Source: Symbiodinium natans | Lineage: Eukaryota; Sar; Dinophyceae; Suessiales; Symbiodiniaceae | DNA length: 63,847 nucleotides | Assembly (NCBI GenBank): GCA_905221605.1 | Contig: CAJNDS010002122.1 | Span: forward strand, 592,501 to 656,347 | Reading direction: 5' to 3' | Shown here: positions 8,789 to 18,239 of the stretch, piece after piece | Layout: the number at the start of each line of letters is the position of its first letter | Position numbering within the stretch: position 1 is the first letter of the stretch | Position numbers and translations under genes: made by a program | The notes under the pieces: generated by a model | The model's database searches: none | Told to the model about the DNA's origin: nothing | Seen by the model: only the letters and a program-made list of their open reading frames with translations

Positions 8789-11297
8789 CTCGGTAGCGCA
8801 GTACACATACTGGAATTTGGGGGGTTGGCTACGCTGTAAGGGAACCTTCAGGCAAAAAAATGAGGAGCTACCCTAAACCCCTACACTCCAAGCCCTTAAC
8901 CCTAAACCCTAAACCCTAAACCCTGAACCGTCAACCCTAAGCCCTAAGCCCTAAACCCTAAGCCCTAAGCCCTAAACCCTAAACCCTAAGCCCTAAGCCC
9001 TAAGCCCGAAGCCCTAAACCCTAAGCCCTAAACCCTAAACCCTAAGCCCTAAACCCCAAACCCGAAACCCCAAACCCTAAACCCCAAACCCTAAACCCTA
9101 AACCCTAAACCCTAAACCCTAAGCAAAATCAAGTTACACGCATGTTGCAAAGGGCCTTGGCCAAAACTGTCTCGTGAGTTCGGATCGGCACGCGCTTGCA
9201 CCAGCAACTGGACCAACTCGAGGTGGCCCTTGGCCTGGGATGGCCTTAGGGTTCAGGGTTCAGGGTTTAGGGTTTACGGTTGAGGGTTTGGGTTTTGGGA
9301 TTTGGGGTTTGGGGTTTTGGGGTTGGGGTTTGGGGTTTGGGGTTTAGGGTTTAGGGTTTAGGGTTCTCCTGGGCCTAGGATAGCCCCACTTAACACCCTC
9401 TGACAAGAATACTCCCAAGTATGACCCTCTGAGAACCCAAGAAGGGGTTAGGGTTTAGGGTTTAGGGTTTGGGGTTTAGGGTTTAGGGTTTAGGGTTTGG
9501 GGTTTGGGGTGCGGGGATAAGGGTATAGATTTTAGGGGAAACTACGTCATCTACCAAGGGGGGCCGACCAAGTGGCAGATGCTCGTAGAAGAGGTGTCTG
9601 GCCGGGGACCCACACTTTCCTCTCTGCACCGGTTGCATACACGCTCCTCTCTGCACCGGCCTCTACGAGATATTGAGGCATGTCGACATGGCCCGGGCGT
9701 CCGTTGCTCCACAAAGCCTCGCGGTTGAGGGTTTAGGGGTTAGGGTTTACGTTTAGGGGCCTGCTGCCCCAAAATAGATCCTGCAACAACACTGGACCCT
9801 TATCCCTTAAGCCCGAACCCGCCCGCAAAGCCGCAGAGTAGAATCCGAAGCTATGCGGATCTAGCGAGCTTTTGGGCCCTAGACCATATAAGTCATAATT
9901 GAAGCCCTTGCACAAACTACATAAAGCCCTAAGCCCTAGAAAGCCTGAGCCCTCCTAAGCCCTAAACCCTAAACCCTAAACCCTAAACCCTCAACCCTGA
10001 ACCCTCAACCCTGAACCCTCAACCCTAAACCCCGCAAAGCCTCGGAGTGCTTGAGAGCGCCCAGTTCCAGCAGCATCTCAGCCATGGCGACGTGACCTCC
10101 ATCGGCCGCAAGCAGCAAAGCGGTGAGGACGTATCGGTCCCGGAAGCTCTGCTCCTGGGTTTAGGCTTCAGGGTTTAGGGTTTAGGGTTTAGGGTTTAGG
10201 GTGTAGGGTTTAGGGTGTAAGGTTTAGGGTTAGGGTTTAGGGTTAGGGTTTAGGGTTTAGGGTTTAGGGTTTAGGGTTTAGGGTTTAGGGTTTAGGGTTT
10301 AGGGTTTAGGGTTTAGGGTTTAGGGTACAGGGTACGCTCTACCAATAGTACTTCATTCATGTTCCCATGTGCGGAGGGCCTGTTTTTACTACTTGTATAT
10401 ATATATATATATACATATGTATGTAATTGGGGGGGTTACGCAAATGAGGGACCCTTAGAAACGGCCCCCAAATACTAGGATTTCTTACACACAAGGACCC
10501 CAATAAGGCACGCCTTATTCCGGAAACCCCCATTTAGAGTGAGAGAGAGAGAGATAGATATGGATATATATATATATATATGTGCATATACATTTACATC
10601 TACATATACATATACATATACATATATATATATATGTGTATGTATCCCGAGTATGGTAACCCTAGACTCTAAACCCTAAACCCTAAACCCTCAACCCTAA
10701 ACCCTAAACCCTAAACCCTAAACCCTAAACTGACTAAGCTAGAGCCAGGGATCAGATGCCTCTAGCAGCAAGCGCGCGATCTCAACGTGTCCTGCCTTGG
10801 GCTGCAGAGGCCTAAACCCTAAACCCTAACCCTACACCCGAAAGCCTCAACCCTTGCCTGGGCCGCGTAGGTGAGCTCACGAGCAGCTCCGGTTTCATCC
10901 AAGCTGGGACGCAGAACCAGCCTCGGCGCTTGTTAAGTTAAGGAGCTCATTCAGGGTTTAGGCTTGGGGCTCGGGGTTTCTCAACCCGAGTACATAGAAT
11001 AAGCTGTATGCTTTTCCTTGCTATGGAACCCTAAACCCTAAACCCTAAACCCGAAACCCTAAACCCTAAACCCTACACCCTAAACCCTACACCCTAAACC
11101 CTAAACCTATGGGAACTTGAAGTCCTTCAAGCCCAGTAGCTGTAGATCAAGGTCATCAGAGTTGGCGAAGACGCCATCATCCAGCAAGACTTGACCATCT
11201 TTCAGCAGCTGTTGAAGGCATACCTAGGATGGGTTTAGGGTTTAGGGTTTAGGGTTTAGGGTTTAGGGTTTAGGGTTTAGGGTTTAGGGTTTAGGGT

Positions 11298-11336
<39 letters not shown>

Positions 11337-11386
11337 GGTGCCAAGGCAGCCAGCTCAACTCCGGCCATCTTCCAGATCCGCAGCAT
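7761..11386 (-). CDS. Ubiquitin-like plus ankyrin-repeat protein gene, seven exons
   Basis: Proposed exons, from 5' to 3' on the minus strand: 11386-11342, 11223-11133, 10928-10858, 10795-10760, 10154-10041, 9234-9156 and 8788-7761. The sum is 488 codons including the stop, and every join keeps frame. The N-terminus MLRIWKMAGVELAAL plus LLKDGQVLLDDGVF and DLDLQLL matches the ubiquitin-like domain that heads many dinoflagellate ankyrin proteins; about 12 ankyrin repeats follow. Likely a protein-interaction scaffold; the partner is unknown. Introns of 118, 204, 62, 605, 806 and 367 bases consist largely of telomeric repeat. Most acceptors are AG|G and most donors AG|GC or G|GC. The last repeat breaks off at STALQP with a stop from the telomeric tract, so the 3' end is truncated or another exon follows. 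The weakest joins are exon 2-3 and 6-7. Confidence 0.65.
8872..9123 (-). repeat. Telomeric tract, CCCTAAA with CCCTAAG variants
   Basis: About 35 units, many as CCCTAAG or CCCGAAA. It fills most of intron 6 of the ubiquitin-ankyrin gene and is G-rich in the sense strand of that gene. Confidence 0.95.
9156..9234 (-). CDS. Ubiquitin-ankyrin gene, exon 6
   Basis: Encodes AKGHLELVQLLVQARADPN then SRDSFGQ, a clear ankyrin repeat. Acceptor CCCAG|GC, donor CAAG|GCCC in phase 1. Confidence 0.6.
9246..9510 (+). repeat. Telomeric tracts, TTTAGGG/TTTGGGG, with an 80-base island
   Basis: Two degenerate tracts (9246-9363 and 9446-9510) around a short unique island. It lies at the acceptor end of intron 5 and reads CCCTAAA in the sense strand. 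Confidence 0.9.
9511..9956. other. Unique interior of ankyrin intron 5
   Basis: A plus-strand frame from about 9530 reads NYVIYQGGPTKWQMLVEEVS and could be an exon or chance. A CTCTCTGCACCGG segment is repeated twice near 9620-9660. Nothing else is recognised. Confidence 0.3.
9957..10032 (-). repeat. Telomeric tract, CCCTAAA/CCCTGAA
   Basis: Donor-side tract of ankyrin intron 5. Read in the gene's sense it is TTTAGGG. Confidence 0.95.
10041..10154 (-). CDS. Ubiquitin-ankyrin gene, exon 5
   Basis: 38 codons including RYVLTALLLAADGGHVAMAE, an ankyrin repeat. The acceptor AAACCCAG|G is formed by the edge of the telomeric tract itself, and the donor is GAG|GCTTTG. Confidence 0.6.
10161..10327 (+). 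repeat. Telomeric tract, TTTAGGG
   Basis: About 22 units with a few GTGTAGGG variants. It is the acceptor side of ankyrin intron 4, CCCTAAA in sense. Confidence 0.96.
10390..10650. repeat. AT-rich intron interior with TA, GA and CATATA microsatellites
   Basis: Three TA runs, a GAGAGA run at about 10540 and CATATA repeats at 10600-10640. They form the loop between the two opposed telomeric tracts of ankyrin intron 4. Confidence 0.85.
10670..10729 (-). repeat. Telomeric tract, CCCTAAA
   Basis: Donor side of ankyrin intron 4, TTTAGGG in the gene's sense and opposed to the tract at 10161-10327. Confidence 0.95.
10760..10795 (-). CDS. Ubiquitin-ankyrin gene, exon 4
   Basis: A 36-base exon encoding AGHVEIARLLLE. 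Joined to exon 3 it reads LTYAAQ-AGHVEIARLLLE, an unbroken ankyrin repeat. The donor GAG|GC and acceptor AAG|GC give the short direct repeat typical of dinoflagellate introns. Confidence 0.65.
10858..10928 (-). CDS. Ubiquitin-ankyrin gene, exon 3
   Basis: Linker RPSLDETGAARELTYAAQ. It ends with CAG|GCAAGG, a textbook GC-AG donor. The acceptor ACAAG|C is weaker than the AG|G used elsewhere; CCGAG|G six bases downstream would break frame with exon 2 as modelled. Confidence 0.5.
11030..11107 (-). repeat. Telomeric tract, CCCTAAA
   Basis: Donor side of ankyrin intron 2, with CCCTACA variants. Confidence 0.95.
11133..11223 (-). CDS. Ubiquitin-ankyrin gene, exon 2
   Basis: Follows ATCCTAG|G at the end of a telomeric intron. 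It encodes the second half of the ubiquitin-like fold (KDGQVLLDDGVF, DLDLQLL). The donor is placed at G|GCTTG in phase 1; this choice is the least certain. Confidence 0.5.
11231..11339 (+). repeat. Telomeric tract, TTTAGGG then TTGAGGG
   Basis: Makes up almost the whole of ankyrin intron 1. The last six units are uniformly TTGAGGG, which suggests local copying of one variant unit. Confidence 0.96.
11342..11386 (-). CDS. Ubiquitin-ankyrin gene, exon 1
   Basis: Fifteen codons from ATG at 11386. The GC donor lies in GCACCCTC, the first bases of a CCCTCAA/CCCTAAA intron. Directly upstream of TCTGCC-ATG is a sense-strand TTTAGGG tract, so the leader or a trans-splice acceptor would lie in telomeric repeat. 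Confidence 0.5.
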
Positions 11387-11392
11387 GGCAGA

Positions 11393-11525
11393 CCCTAAAC
11401 CCTAAACCCTAAACCCTAAACCCTAAACACCCTACACCCTAAACCCTAAACCCTAAACCCTAAACCCTAAACCCTAAACCCTAAACCCTGAACCCTGAAC
11501 CCTGAGCCCTGAACCCTAAACCCTA
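11393..11525 (-). repeat. Telomeric tract, CCCTAAA
   Basis: About 18 units, the last ones CCCTGAA. It lies immediately 5' of the ubiquitin-ankyrin start codon (TTTAGGG in sense). Confidence 0.95.
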
Positions 11526-12018
11526 GCAGCTTCTGCAGACCTGCTTGCGCGAGTCGACTGGGATACATAGAGGTGGATGATAGACAGATATACAGCCTGA
11601 AACCTATACTCCTATGACAACGCAGACTCCCAGACTGCGAAGTTCCAAAAGGTCTTTAAAGGCTTCGGGGGTTTGGGCTTAGGGTTGATTGAGGGTTCCT
11701 TTTCAGGGCTCCTGGGCGGGGTCTTAGCAGGGCTTTCTCAGGGATTCTATGGGGGGGGGGCTAGGGCTTTAATGTAGCAAACCCTCTTTCTTTCGAGGCC
11801 TCTCAAAAGTAGGATCCCTAAAAAACTCATTGACGGAGGATATATCAATCGGACAAAGCCGCGGATGTCTTACTGATGTGGGTTGGGCCTTCAGAGATTG
11901 GATCCTAATCCCTAAACCCTAAACCCTAAACCCTAAACCCTGCCAACCTCAACACCTTGGGATCTTCGAACGCTGCGCTCGGCGTGCGATCCTGGAAACC
12001 CTCGATGCTGTACCGTTC
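11526..12018. other. Unique DNA with one exon-like island
   Basis: Mostly noncoding in appearance. The island 11944-12018 between CCCTAAA and TTTAGGG has an open minus-strand frame reading RTPSAAFEDPKVLRLAG. It is a candidate exon upstream of the ankyrin gene, but no join was established. Confidence 0.3.
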
Positions 12019-12236
12019 GGGGTTTAGGGTTTAGGGTTTGGGTTTAGGGTTTAGGGTTTAGGGTTTAGGGTTTAGGGTTTAGGGTTTAGGGTTTAGGGTT
12101 TAGGGTTTAGGGTTTAGGGTTTAGGGTTTAGAATTTAGGGTTTAGGGTTTAGGGTTTAGGGTTTAGGGTTTACGGTTTAGGGTTTAGGGTTCAGGGTTCA
12201 GGGTTCAGGGTTTAGGGTTTAAGGTTTAGGGTTTAT
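12019..12236 (+). repeat. Telomeric tract, TTTAGGG
   Basis: About 30 units with occasional TTCAGGG variants. Confidence 0.96.
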
Positions 12237-12332
12237 TGTACTGTACGACCCGAAATAATTTAACACCAAAATCATCTTCAGGTCTATTTGAGGTGTGCTA
12301 CGAGGACTCTCGGTAACTATAGCGTTTAGGTG

Positions 12333-12630
12333 GTTTAAGGTTTAGGGTTTAGGGTATTTCGGGTTTCGGGTTTAGGGTTTAGGGTTTAGGGTTTTAGGGT
12401 TTAGGGTTTAGGGTTTAGGGTTTAGGGTTTAGGGTTTAGGGTTTAGGGTTTAGGGTTTAGGGTTTAGGGTTTAGGGTTTAGGGTTTAGGGTTTAGGGTTT
12501 AGGGTTTAGGGTTTAGGGTTTAGGGTTCAGGGGTCAGGGTTTAGGGTTTAGGGTTTAGGGTTTAGGGTTTAGGGTTTAGGGTTTAGGGTTTAGGGTTTAG
12601 GGTTTAGGGTTTAGGGTTTAGGGTTTAGGG
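12333..12630 (+). repeat. Long telomeric tract, TTTAGGG
   Basis: About 40 units, one of the longest tracts here. Its right edge joins the SAHH leader remnant exactly where the start codon should be. Confidence 0.97.
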
Positions 12631-12760
12631 CTTCCAAAGGGCTGCGCACAACAACAACAACAACACGCGACCGGAAGGGAGCGTGCCTTTCGAAAGCTGG
12701 GAATCGGCACTCGGCACAGTCAAACGACACCTGAACACAAGTACCCCAAACCCTGAAACA
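12629..12760 (-). pseudogene. SAHH 5' leader remnant without coding region
   Basis: Aligned by eye with the leaders of copies 2 and 4: CTTCCAAAGGGC, a diverged middle with CAACAACAAC, then GGAAGGGAGCGTGCCTTTCG and GCTGGGAATCGGCA. In intact copies the ATG lies directly beside GCTTCC; here TTTAGGG repeats replace the ATG and the whole gene. The remnant runs on directly into the 3' flank of copy 3, so the array once had at least one more member on this side. Its spacer lacks the AT-rich block found in the 1-2 and 3-4 spacers. Confidence 0.8.
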
Positions 12761-12989
12761 AATGTGGATGGGAGTGCCCACGACACTGGCTTTTCTGGCT
12801 GAACCTCTATACATGACTCACTGCGACAGATCACAATGCTGCGCTCACTTGTGGCTAGGGTTGGCTGGCCACGGACTCGTCCGTCTCACCATTTGGGATC
12901 CACTTCCAGGCGGGCCTGTCAGGGCGCCAAAGGGAGGGACTGCACGTGGCACCGCAAAATATGCACAAAATCGGCAACGTCGCCGCCAC

Positions 12990-14420
12990 TTAGTAGCGGT
13001 ACGTGTCTGGCTTGAAAGGCCCCTCAACCGGCACGCCGATGTAGTCGGCCTGCTCTTTGCTCAGCTTGGTCATGCTGGCGCCCAGCGCTGGGAGGTGGAG
13101 TGCGGCCACCTTCTCATCCAGCTTCTTGGGCAGCAGGTACACGTCGTTCTTGTACTTCTTGGCCTTGGTGCAGTTCTCCAGGATGTCCAGCTGAGCCAGC
13201 ACCTGGTTGGTGAAGGAGCAGGACATCACGAAGGAGGGATGGCCCGTGGCGCAGCCCAGGTTCACCAGGCGGCCGGAGGCCAGCACGATGACGCCGTGGC
13301 CATCCGGGAACACGAAGCGGTCGACCTGCGGCTTGATGTTCTCCACCTTGATGCCAGCGCACTTCTCGAGGTCCTCCATGGCGATCTCGTTGTCGAAGTG
13401 GCCAATGTTGCACACGATGGCGTTGTTCTTCATCTTCTTCATGTGATCAAGGGTGATGATCTTGAAGTTGCCCGTGGCGGATGTGAAGATGTCCACCTCA
13501 CCAACGACCTCCTCGAGGGTCACGACCTGGAAGCCCTCCATGCACGCCTGCAGGGCGCAGATGGGGTCGATCTCCGTGATCAGCACTCGAGCACCGGCAC
13601 CGCGCATGGCGAAGGCGCAGCCCTTGCCGACATCGCCGTAGCCAGCGACCAGCGCGCGCTTGCCGCCGATCATCACGTCCGTGGCACGCATGATGCTGTC
13701 CGGCAGGGAGTGGCGGCAGCCGTAGACGTTGTCGAACTTGGACTTGGTCACGCAGTCGTTGACGTTGATGGCCGGGAACAGGAGCTCGCCCTTGGCCGCC
13801 ATCTCTCGCAGGCGATGCACGCCAGTAGTTGTCTCCTCGCTGACGCCCTTGCACTTGGCCGCCATGCGGGTGTACTTGGTCTTGTCCACCTGGATCGAAT
13901 CCCTGAGCAGCTGCAGGATGCACTTGAACTCGGCATTGGTGGTGCTGGAGGGGTCCGGCAGGCTGCCGTCCTTGGCGAACTTCTCCTCGAACTCCTTGCC
14001 CTTGTGGATGAGCAGAGTGGCGTCTCCGCCGTCGTCCACCAGCTGGTCGCAGCCATCGGCTCCTGGCACGGTCATCATCTGCTCGGTGCACCACCAGTAC
14101 TCCGGAAGAGTCTCACCCTTCCACGCGAAGACCGTGGCGGTGCCCGCCTTGGCGATGCCGGCCGCAGCGTGGTCCTGGGTGCTGAAGATGTTGCACGAGC
14201 ACCAGCGCACCTTGGCACCCAGGGCGGACAGCGTCTCGATCAGCACGCCTGTCTGGATGGTCATGTGCAGGGAGCCGTTGATGTTCATGCCCTTGAATGG
14301 CTGCGAGGGGCCGAACTCCTTGCGCGCGGCCATGAGGCCAGGCATCTCGTGCTCTGCCAGCGTCAGCTCCTTGCGGCCGAACTCGGCCAGACCCATGTCC
14401 TTCACCTTGGAGTCGGCCAT
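12990..14420 (-). CDS. ahcY: S-adenosylhomocysteine hydrolase, copy 3
   Basis: Same 476-residue protein and landmarks as copy 1. The leader lacks four bases (CTTCCGAAGCGCGC instead of CTTCCGAAGGGCCGCGC). It shares CTTCCGAAG and a near-identical 5' spacer with copy 1, so it is the counterpart of copy 1 in the duplicated pair. No intron and no frameshift. Confidence 0.97.
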   Translation of the reverse strand: MADSKVKDMGLAEFGRKELTLAEHEMPGLMAARKEFGPSQPFKGMNINGSLHMTIQTGVLIETLSALGAKVRWCSCNIFSTQDHAAAGIAKAGTATVFAWKGETLPEYWWCTEQMMTVPGADGCDQLVDDGGDATLLIHKGKEFEEKFAKDGSLPDPSSTTNAEFKCILQLLRDSIQVDKTKYTRMAAKCKGVSEETTTGVHRLREMAAKGELLFPAINVNDCVTKSKFDNVYGCRHSLPDSIMRATDVMIGGKRALVAGYGDVGKGCAFAMRGAGARVLITEIDPICALQACMEGFQVVTLEEVVGEVDIFTSATGNFKIITLDHMKKMKNNAIVCNIGHFDNEIAMEDLEKCAGIKVENIKPQVDRFVFPDGHGVIVLASGRLVNLGCATGHPSFVMSCSFTNQVLAQLDILENCTKAKKYKNDVYLLPKKLDEKVAALHLPALGASMTKLSKEQADYIGVPVEGPFKPDTYRY

Positions 14421-15022
14421 GCTTCCGAAGCGCGCACGAGAACAAAACGGGGACCGGAGAAGGGAGCGTGCCTTTCGAAGCTGGGAATCGGCAACGTCAG
14501 TCGACAAATGATGACACCTGACACTTTGCGTAGCTTTTAATAAGATAAGACATCACACAAAAGATGTTCATTGTAAAGGTAGAATATCATTGTCATTGTT
14601 TAAATGCTGTAAACAAAATCATTGAAAAAGTTCTTCTTTTCTTGCGGTTCATCGCTTTCATTGTTTCTTCATTCTGTCTAGCACATAAGAATGATACCTG
14701 TTTCAGAGAATGAGGGAAGAACCCAAGTACTCCAACATAGCCCAAGCCATGCTGGTGATGATACCTATCAGGGTCAAAATCCGTCGAAACAAAAAGCGCT
14801 GCCGAAGCATGAGAATGCCCACAACACTGGCTTTTCTGGCTGAACCTCTATACATGACTCACTGCGACAGATCACAATGCTGCGTGGCTAGGGTTGGCTG
14901 GCCACGGACTCGTCCGTCTCACCATTTGGGATCCACTTCCAGGCGGGCCTGTCAGGGCGCCAAAGGGAGGGACTGCACGTGGCACCGCAAAATATGCACA
15001 AAATCGGCAACGTCGCCGCCAC
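14421..15022 (-). promoter_or_regulatory. SAHH intergenic spacer 3-4
   Basis: Near-identical to the 1-2 spacer, including the AT-rich block at 14530-14700. Just past the 3' end of copy 4 seven bases (CTCACTT) present in the other copies are missing at about 14884. The 5' leader of copy 3 occupies 14421-14510. Confidence 0.55.
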
Positions 15023-16453
15023 TTAGTAGCGGTACGTGTCTGGCTTGAAAGGCCCCTCAACCGGCACGCCGATGTAGTCGGCCTGCTCTTTGCTCAGCTT
15101 GGTCATGCTGGCGCCCAGCGCTGGGAGGTGGAGTGCGGCCACCTTCTCATCCAGCTTCTTGGGCAGCAGGTACACGTCGTTCTTGTACTTCTTGGCCTTG
15201 GTGCAGTTCTCCAGGATGTCCAGCTGAGCCAGCACCTGGTTGGTGAAGGAGCAGGACATCACGAAGGAGGGATGGCCCGTGGCGCAGCCCAGGTTCACCA
15301 GGCGGCCGGAGGCCAGCACGATGACGCCGTGGCCATCCGGGAACACGAAGCGGTCGACCTGCGGCTTGATGTTCTCCACCTTGATGCCAGCGCACTTCTC
15401 GAGGTCCTCCATGGCGATCTCGTTGTCGAAGTGGCCAATGTTGCACACGATGGCGTTGTTCTTCATCTTCTTCATGTGATCAAGGGTGATGATCTTGAAG
15501 TTGCCCGTGGCGGATGTGAAGATGTCCACCTCACCGACGACCTCCTCGAGGGTCACGACCTGGAAGCCCTCCATGCACGCCTGCAGGGCGCAGATGGGGT
15601 CGATCTCCGTGATCAGCACTCGGGCACCGGCACCGCGCATGGCGAAGGCGCAGCCCTTGCCGACATCGCCGTAGCCAGCGACCAGCGCGCGCTTGCCGCC
15701 GATCATCACGTCCGTGGCACGCATGATGCTGTCCGGCAGGGAGTGGCGGCAGCCGTAGACGTTGTCGAACTTGGACTTGGTCACGCAGTCGTTGACGTTG
15801 ATGGCCGGGAACAGGAGCTCGCCCTTGGCCGCCATCTCTCGCAGGCGATGCACGCCAGTAGTTGTCTCCTCGCTGACGCCCTTGCACTTGGCCGCCATGC
15901 GGGTGTACTTGGTCTTGTCCACCTGGATCGAATCCCTGAGCAGCTGCAGGATGCACTTGAACTCGGCATTGGTGGTGCTGGAGGGGTCCGGCAGGCTGCC
16001 GTCCTTGGCGAACTTCTCCTCGAACTCCTTGCCCTTGTGGATGAGCAGAGTGGCGTCACCGCCGTCGTCCACCAGCTGGTCGCAGCCATCGGCTCCTGGC
16101 ACGGTCATCATCTGCTCCGTGCACCACCAGTACTCGGGAAGAGTCTCACCCTTCCACGCGAAGACCGTGGCGGTGCCCGCCTTGGCGATGCCGGCCGCAG
16201 CGTGGTCCTGGGTGCTGAAGATGTTGCACGAGCACCAGCGCACCTTGGCACCCAGGGCGGACAGCGTCTCGATCAGCACGCCTGTCTGGATGGTCATGTG
16301 CAGGGAGCCGTTGATGTTCATGCCCTTGAATGGCTGCGAGGGCCCGAACTCCTTGCGCGCGGCCATGAGGCCAGGCATCTCGTGCTCTGCCAGCGTCAGC
16401 TCCTTGCGGCCGAACTCGGCCAGACCCATGTCCTTCACCTTGGAGTCGGCCAT
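15023..16453 (-). CDS. ahcY: S-adenosylhomocysteine hydrolase, copy 4
   Basis: Same 476-residue protein. The leader is of the CTTCCAAAGGG type, as in copy 2. Conservation with copy 2 stops at about 16521, where the flank changes to GGAGTCGGCAGAGACGGGG. This is the outer, 5'-most copy of the second pair, and its flank leads into TTTAGGG-like DNA. Confidence 0.97.
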   Translation of the reverse strand: MADSKVKDMGLAEFGRKELTLAEHEMPGLMAARKEFGPSQPFKGMNINGSLHMTIQTGVLIETLSALGAKVRWCSCNIFSTQDHAAAGIAKAGTATVFAWKGETLPEYWWCTEQMMTVPGADGCDQLVDDGGDATLLIHKGKEFEEKFAKDGSLPDPSSTTNAEFKCILQLLRDSIQVDKTKYTRMAAKCKGVSEETTTGVHRLREMAAKGELLFPAINVNDCVTKSKFDNVYGCRHSLPDSIMRATDVMIGGKRALVAGYGDVGKGCAFAMRGAGARVLITEIDPICALQACMEGFQVVTLEEVVGEVDIFTSATGNFKIITLDHMKKMKNNAIVCNIGHFDNEIAMEDLEKCAGIKVENIKPQVDRFVFPDGHGVIVLASGRLVNLGCATGHPSFVMSCSFTNQVLAQLDILENCTKAKKYKNDVYLLPKKLDEKVAALHLPALGASMTKLSKEQADYIGVPVEGPFKPDTYRY

Positions 16454-16521
16454 GCTTCCAAAGGGCCGCGCACGAGAACAAAACGGGGACCGGAGAAGGG
16501 AGCGTGCCTTTCGAAGCTGGC

Positions 16522-16990
16522 GGAGTCGGCAGAGACGGGGTGAAAGTCTTAGGGTTGCGAGGGCAGGGGTTTGGGTTAGGGGTTTTGGGATGTTTTGGGG
16601 TATAGGGGTTTAGATACGGTTTTGTATTTGCTTTAGTTGAAGGCTTTAGGGCTTCGGGCACCGTGCCGGAACTTAAAACAGAAAGAAGCAGCCCGGAGGC
16701 ATCAAGCCCTATTCCGGAGAGGCCCGAAAAACAAACCCCCCTCCAGAAGCCTAAGCCGATTTTAGGGTTCAGGGTTTAGGGTTTCGGGCTTAGCGTTTAG
16801 GATCTGCGGCAACCCTTATACGTAACCCTATTAATCCAAAAGCCTCTTGCAAAACCCTAAAACCCTCAAACAACTACATAACCCTTAAAACCCCAAAACC
16901 CTGCACCTCCATAAACCCTAAACCCTGAACCCGAAACCCTAAACCCTAAACCCTCAACCCTCAAGCCCTCACAGCCACACATCCTCAGAT
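16522..16990. other. Degenerate telomeric DNA and unassigned flank
   Basis: Scattered GGGTTTAGG and CCCTAAA words, with a cleaner CCCTAAA tract at 16914-16970. No gene. Confidence 0.5.
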
Positions 16991-16991
16991 C

Positions 16992-17052
16992 TGGGCCGTG
17001 GATGTCCAGGAAACGGGCACACGCTTCGAGCGCATAGCGGCCTTTGAAGCTT
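16992..17052 (-). CDS. Exon-like island (hypothetical)
   Basis: Lies as CCCTAAA-island-TTTAGGG. The minus-strand frame reads GRYALEACARFLDIHGPDL between CAAAG|G and a GA donor in CTGAG|GATG. Protein-like composition, but no family is recognised. Confidence 0.4.
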
Positions 17053-17061
17053 CCGGGGCTT

Positions 17062-17226
17062 GGGGTTCAGGGTTTCGGGTTTAGGGTTTCGGGTTTAGGG
17101 TTTAGGGTTTAGGGTTTAGGGTTTAGGGTTTAGGGTTTAGGGTTTAGGGTTTAGGGTTTAGGGTTTAGGGTTCAGGGTTCAGGGTTCAGGGTTTAGGGTT
17201 TAGGGTTTAGGGTTTAGGCCTTAGGG
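17062..17226 (+). repeat. Telomeric tract, TTTAGGG
   Basis: About 20 units with TTCAGGG and TTTCGGG variants at the edges. Confidence 0.95.
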
Positions 17227-17236
17227 CTTAGGGTAG

Positions 17237-17291
17237 AAGAGGCTCTAAGGCGACATCAATCAGCGAAGTTCCGTAATTTGCAAAACTTCCG
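17237..17291 (-). CDS. Exon-like island (hypothetical)
   Basis: Minus-strand frame NYGTSLIDVALEPLL is open across the island. No phase-compatible join to 16992-17052 was found. Confidence 0.25.
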
Positions 17292-17299
17292 GGCTTGGC

Positions 17300-18160
17300 A
17301 TTTAGGGTTTAGGGTGTAGGGCTCAGGGCTCAGGGTTCAGGGAGCGGGGTTTGAGGGCTTCGGGTTTGGGGTTTAGGGGTTTCGGCCTCTGGGGCTTGGG
17401 GTGCTTTAGGAGGACGCGTCGAAGGGCTGAAGGGTTCCCGGACAACGGATGCAGGTGTGAGGTTAGGGCTTCTCTACTTGGAGGTTCATGGTACTGATTC
17501 AGGGTTTAGAGTTTAGGGTTTAGGGTTTGGGGTTTAGGGTTTAGGGTTTAGGGATATCACCCGGTTACGCTGCCCCGAAAACCACTTACAAGTGCCCGAA
17601 CATGGCCACAACCGGGTTATATGTGCAGTTGTAATTCGGCTAAATAAGCACCAAGCAAGGGTAGTGACATGGTCCCTTAGTATGGGGCCCTGAGGAGGGG
17701 ACCCTTGCATACCCCTTCTATACCCTTCTCCCCCCTTCCCAAGCCAAGGGCCCATACTTCAGAACCCTTTAAAGGAAGGCAAGGGGCCATCTTAAAAGGG
17801 ACCGCGTAACTACCCTTAGGGCTTCGGGGCAGCTCAAGCCCTAACCCCAAGAACTGCAAGGGCACTTTGGGCGGTTAAGGGTTTAGGGTTTAGGGTTTAG
17901 GGTTTAGGGTTGAGGGCTAAGGGTTTAGGTTTAGGGCTTAGACAAACCCTAAAGGTCGTGTGTTTTGGAAGCGGGTGCGGTGTTGGGTGAAGGGATATGT
18001 GTAGAACACAGAAACAGCAGGCCCTAAACCCTGACGCTCTGAACCCTAGACCCGAAAACCCTACACCCGAAGCCCTAAATCCTCAACCCTGGAAACCCTA
18101 AACCCTAACCCTAAACCCTAAACCCTAAACCCCAAATCCTAGACCCCAAATCCGCGAGCA
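17300..18160. other. Telomere-like DNA, partial MITE end and unique segment
   Basis: Contains a solo MITE end at 17476-17499 that breaks off at TTTAGGG-like repeat, a diverged MITE-like arm at 17600-17660, tracts at 17505-17555 and 17880-17940, and unique DNA without a recognisable gene. Confidence 0.5.
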
Positions 18161-18236
18161 AGAGCGCTGGGCGCATCGCGGCAGGCCACTCCCAGGGAGC
18201 TCTTGTCTTGGCCTGCGCCCGCTTTGTGGTTGAGGG
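18160..18236. CDS. Exon-like island, strand ambiguous
   Basis: Lies as CCCTAAA-island-TTTGGGG. The plus strand reads RIAAGHSQGALVLACARFV (a GHSQG nucleophile-elbow-like string) with a GT donor after TTTGTG. The minus strand reads KSSLGVACRDAPSALARG, which shares ACRD and its codons with the island at 61130-61205. The minus reading is preferred for that reason, so the hydrolase idea is not called. Confidence 0.3.
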
Positions 18237-18239
18237 TTG

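Noticed and set aside
3649-16543. Plus-strand open frames of 549-640 codons opposite each SAHH gene
   Set aside because: They are exact antisense shadows of the GC-rich SAHH codons, are histidine/valine/leucine-rich and match no family.
18160-18236. Alpha/beta-hydrolase exon from the plus-strand GHSQG string
   Set aside because: The minus strand is also open and shares ACRD with another island, so the motif may be chance.
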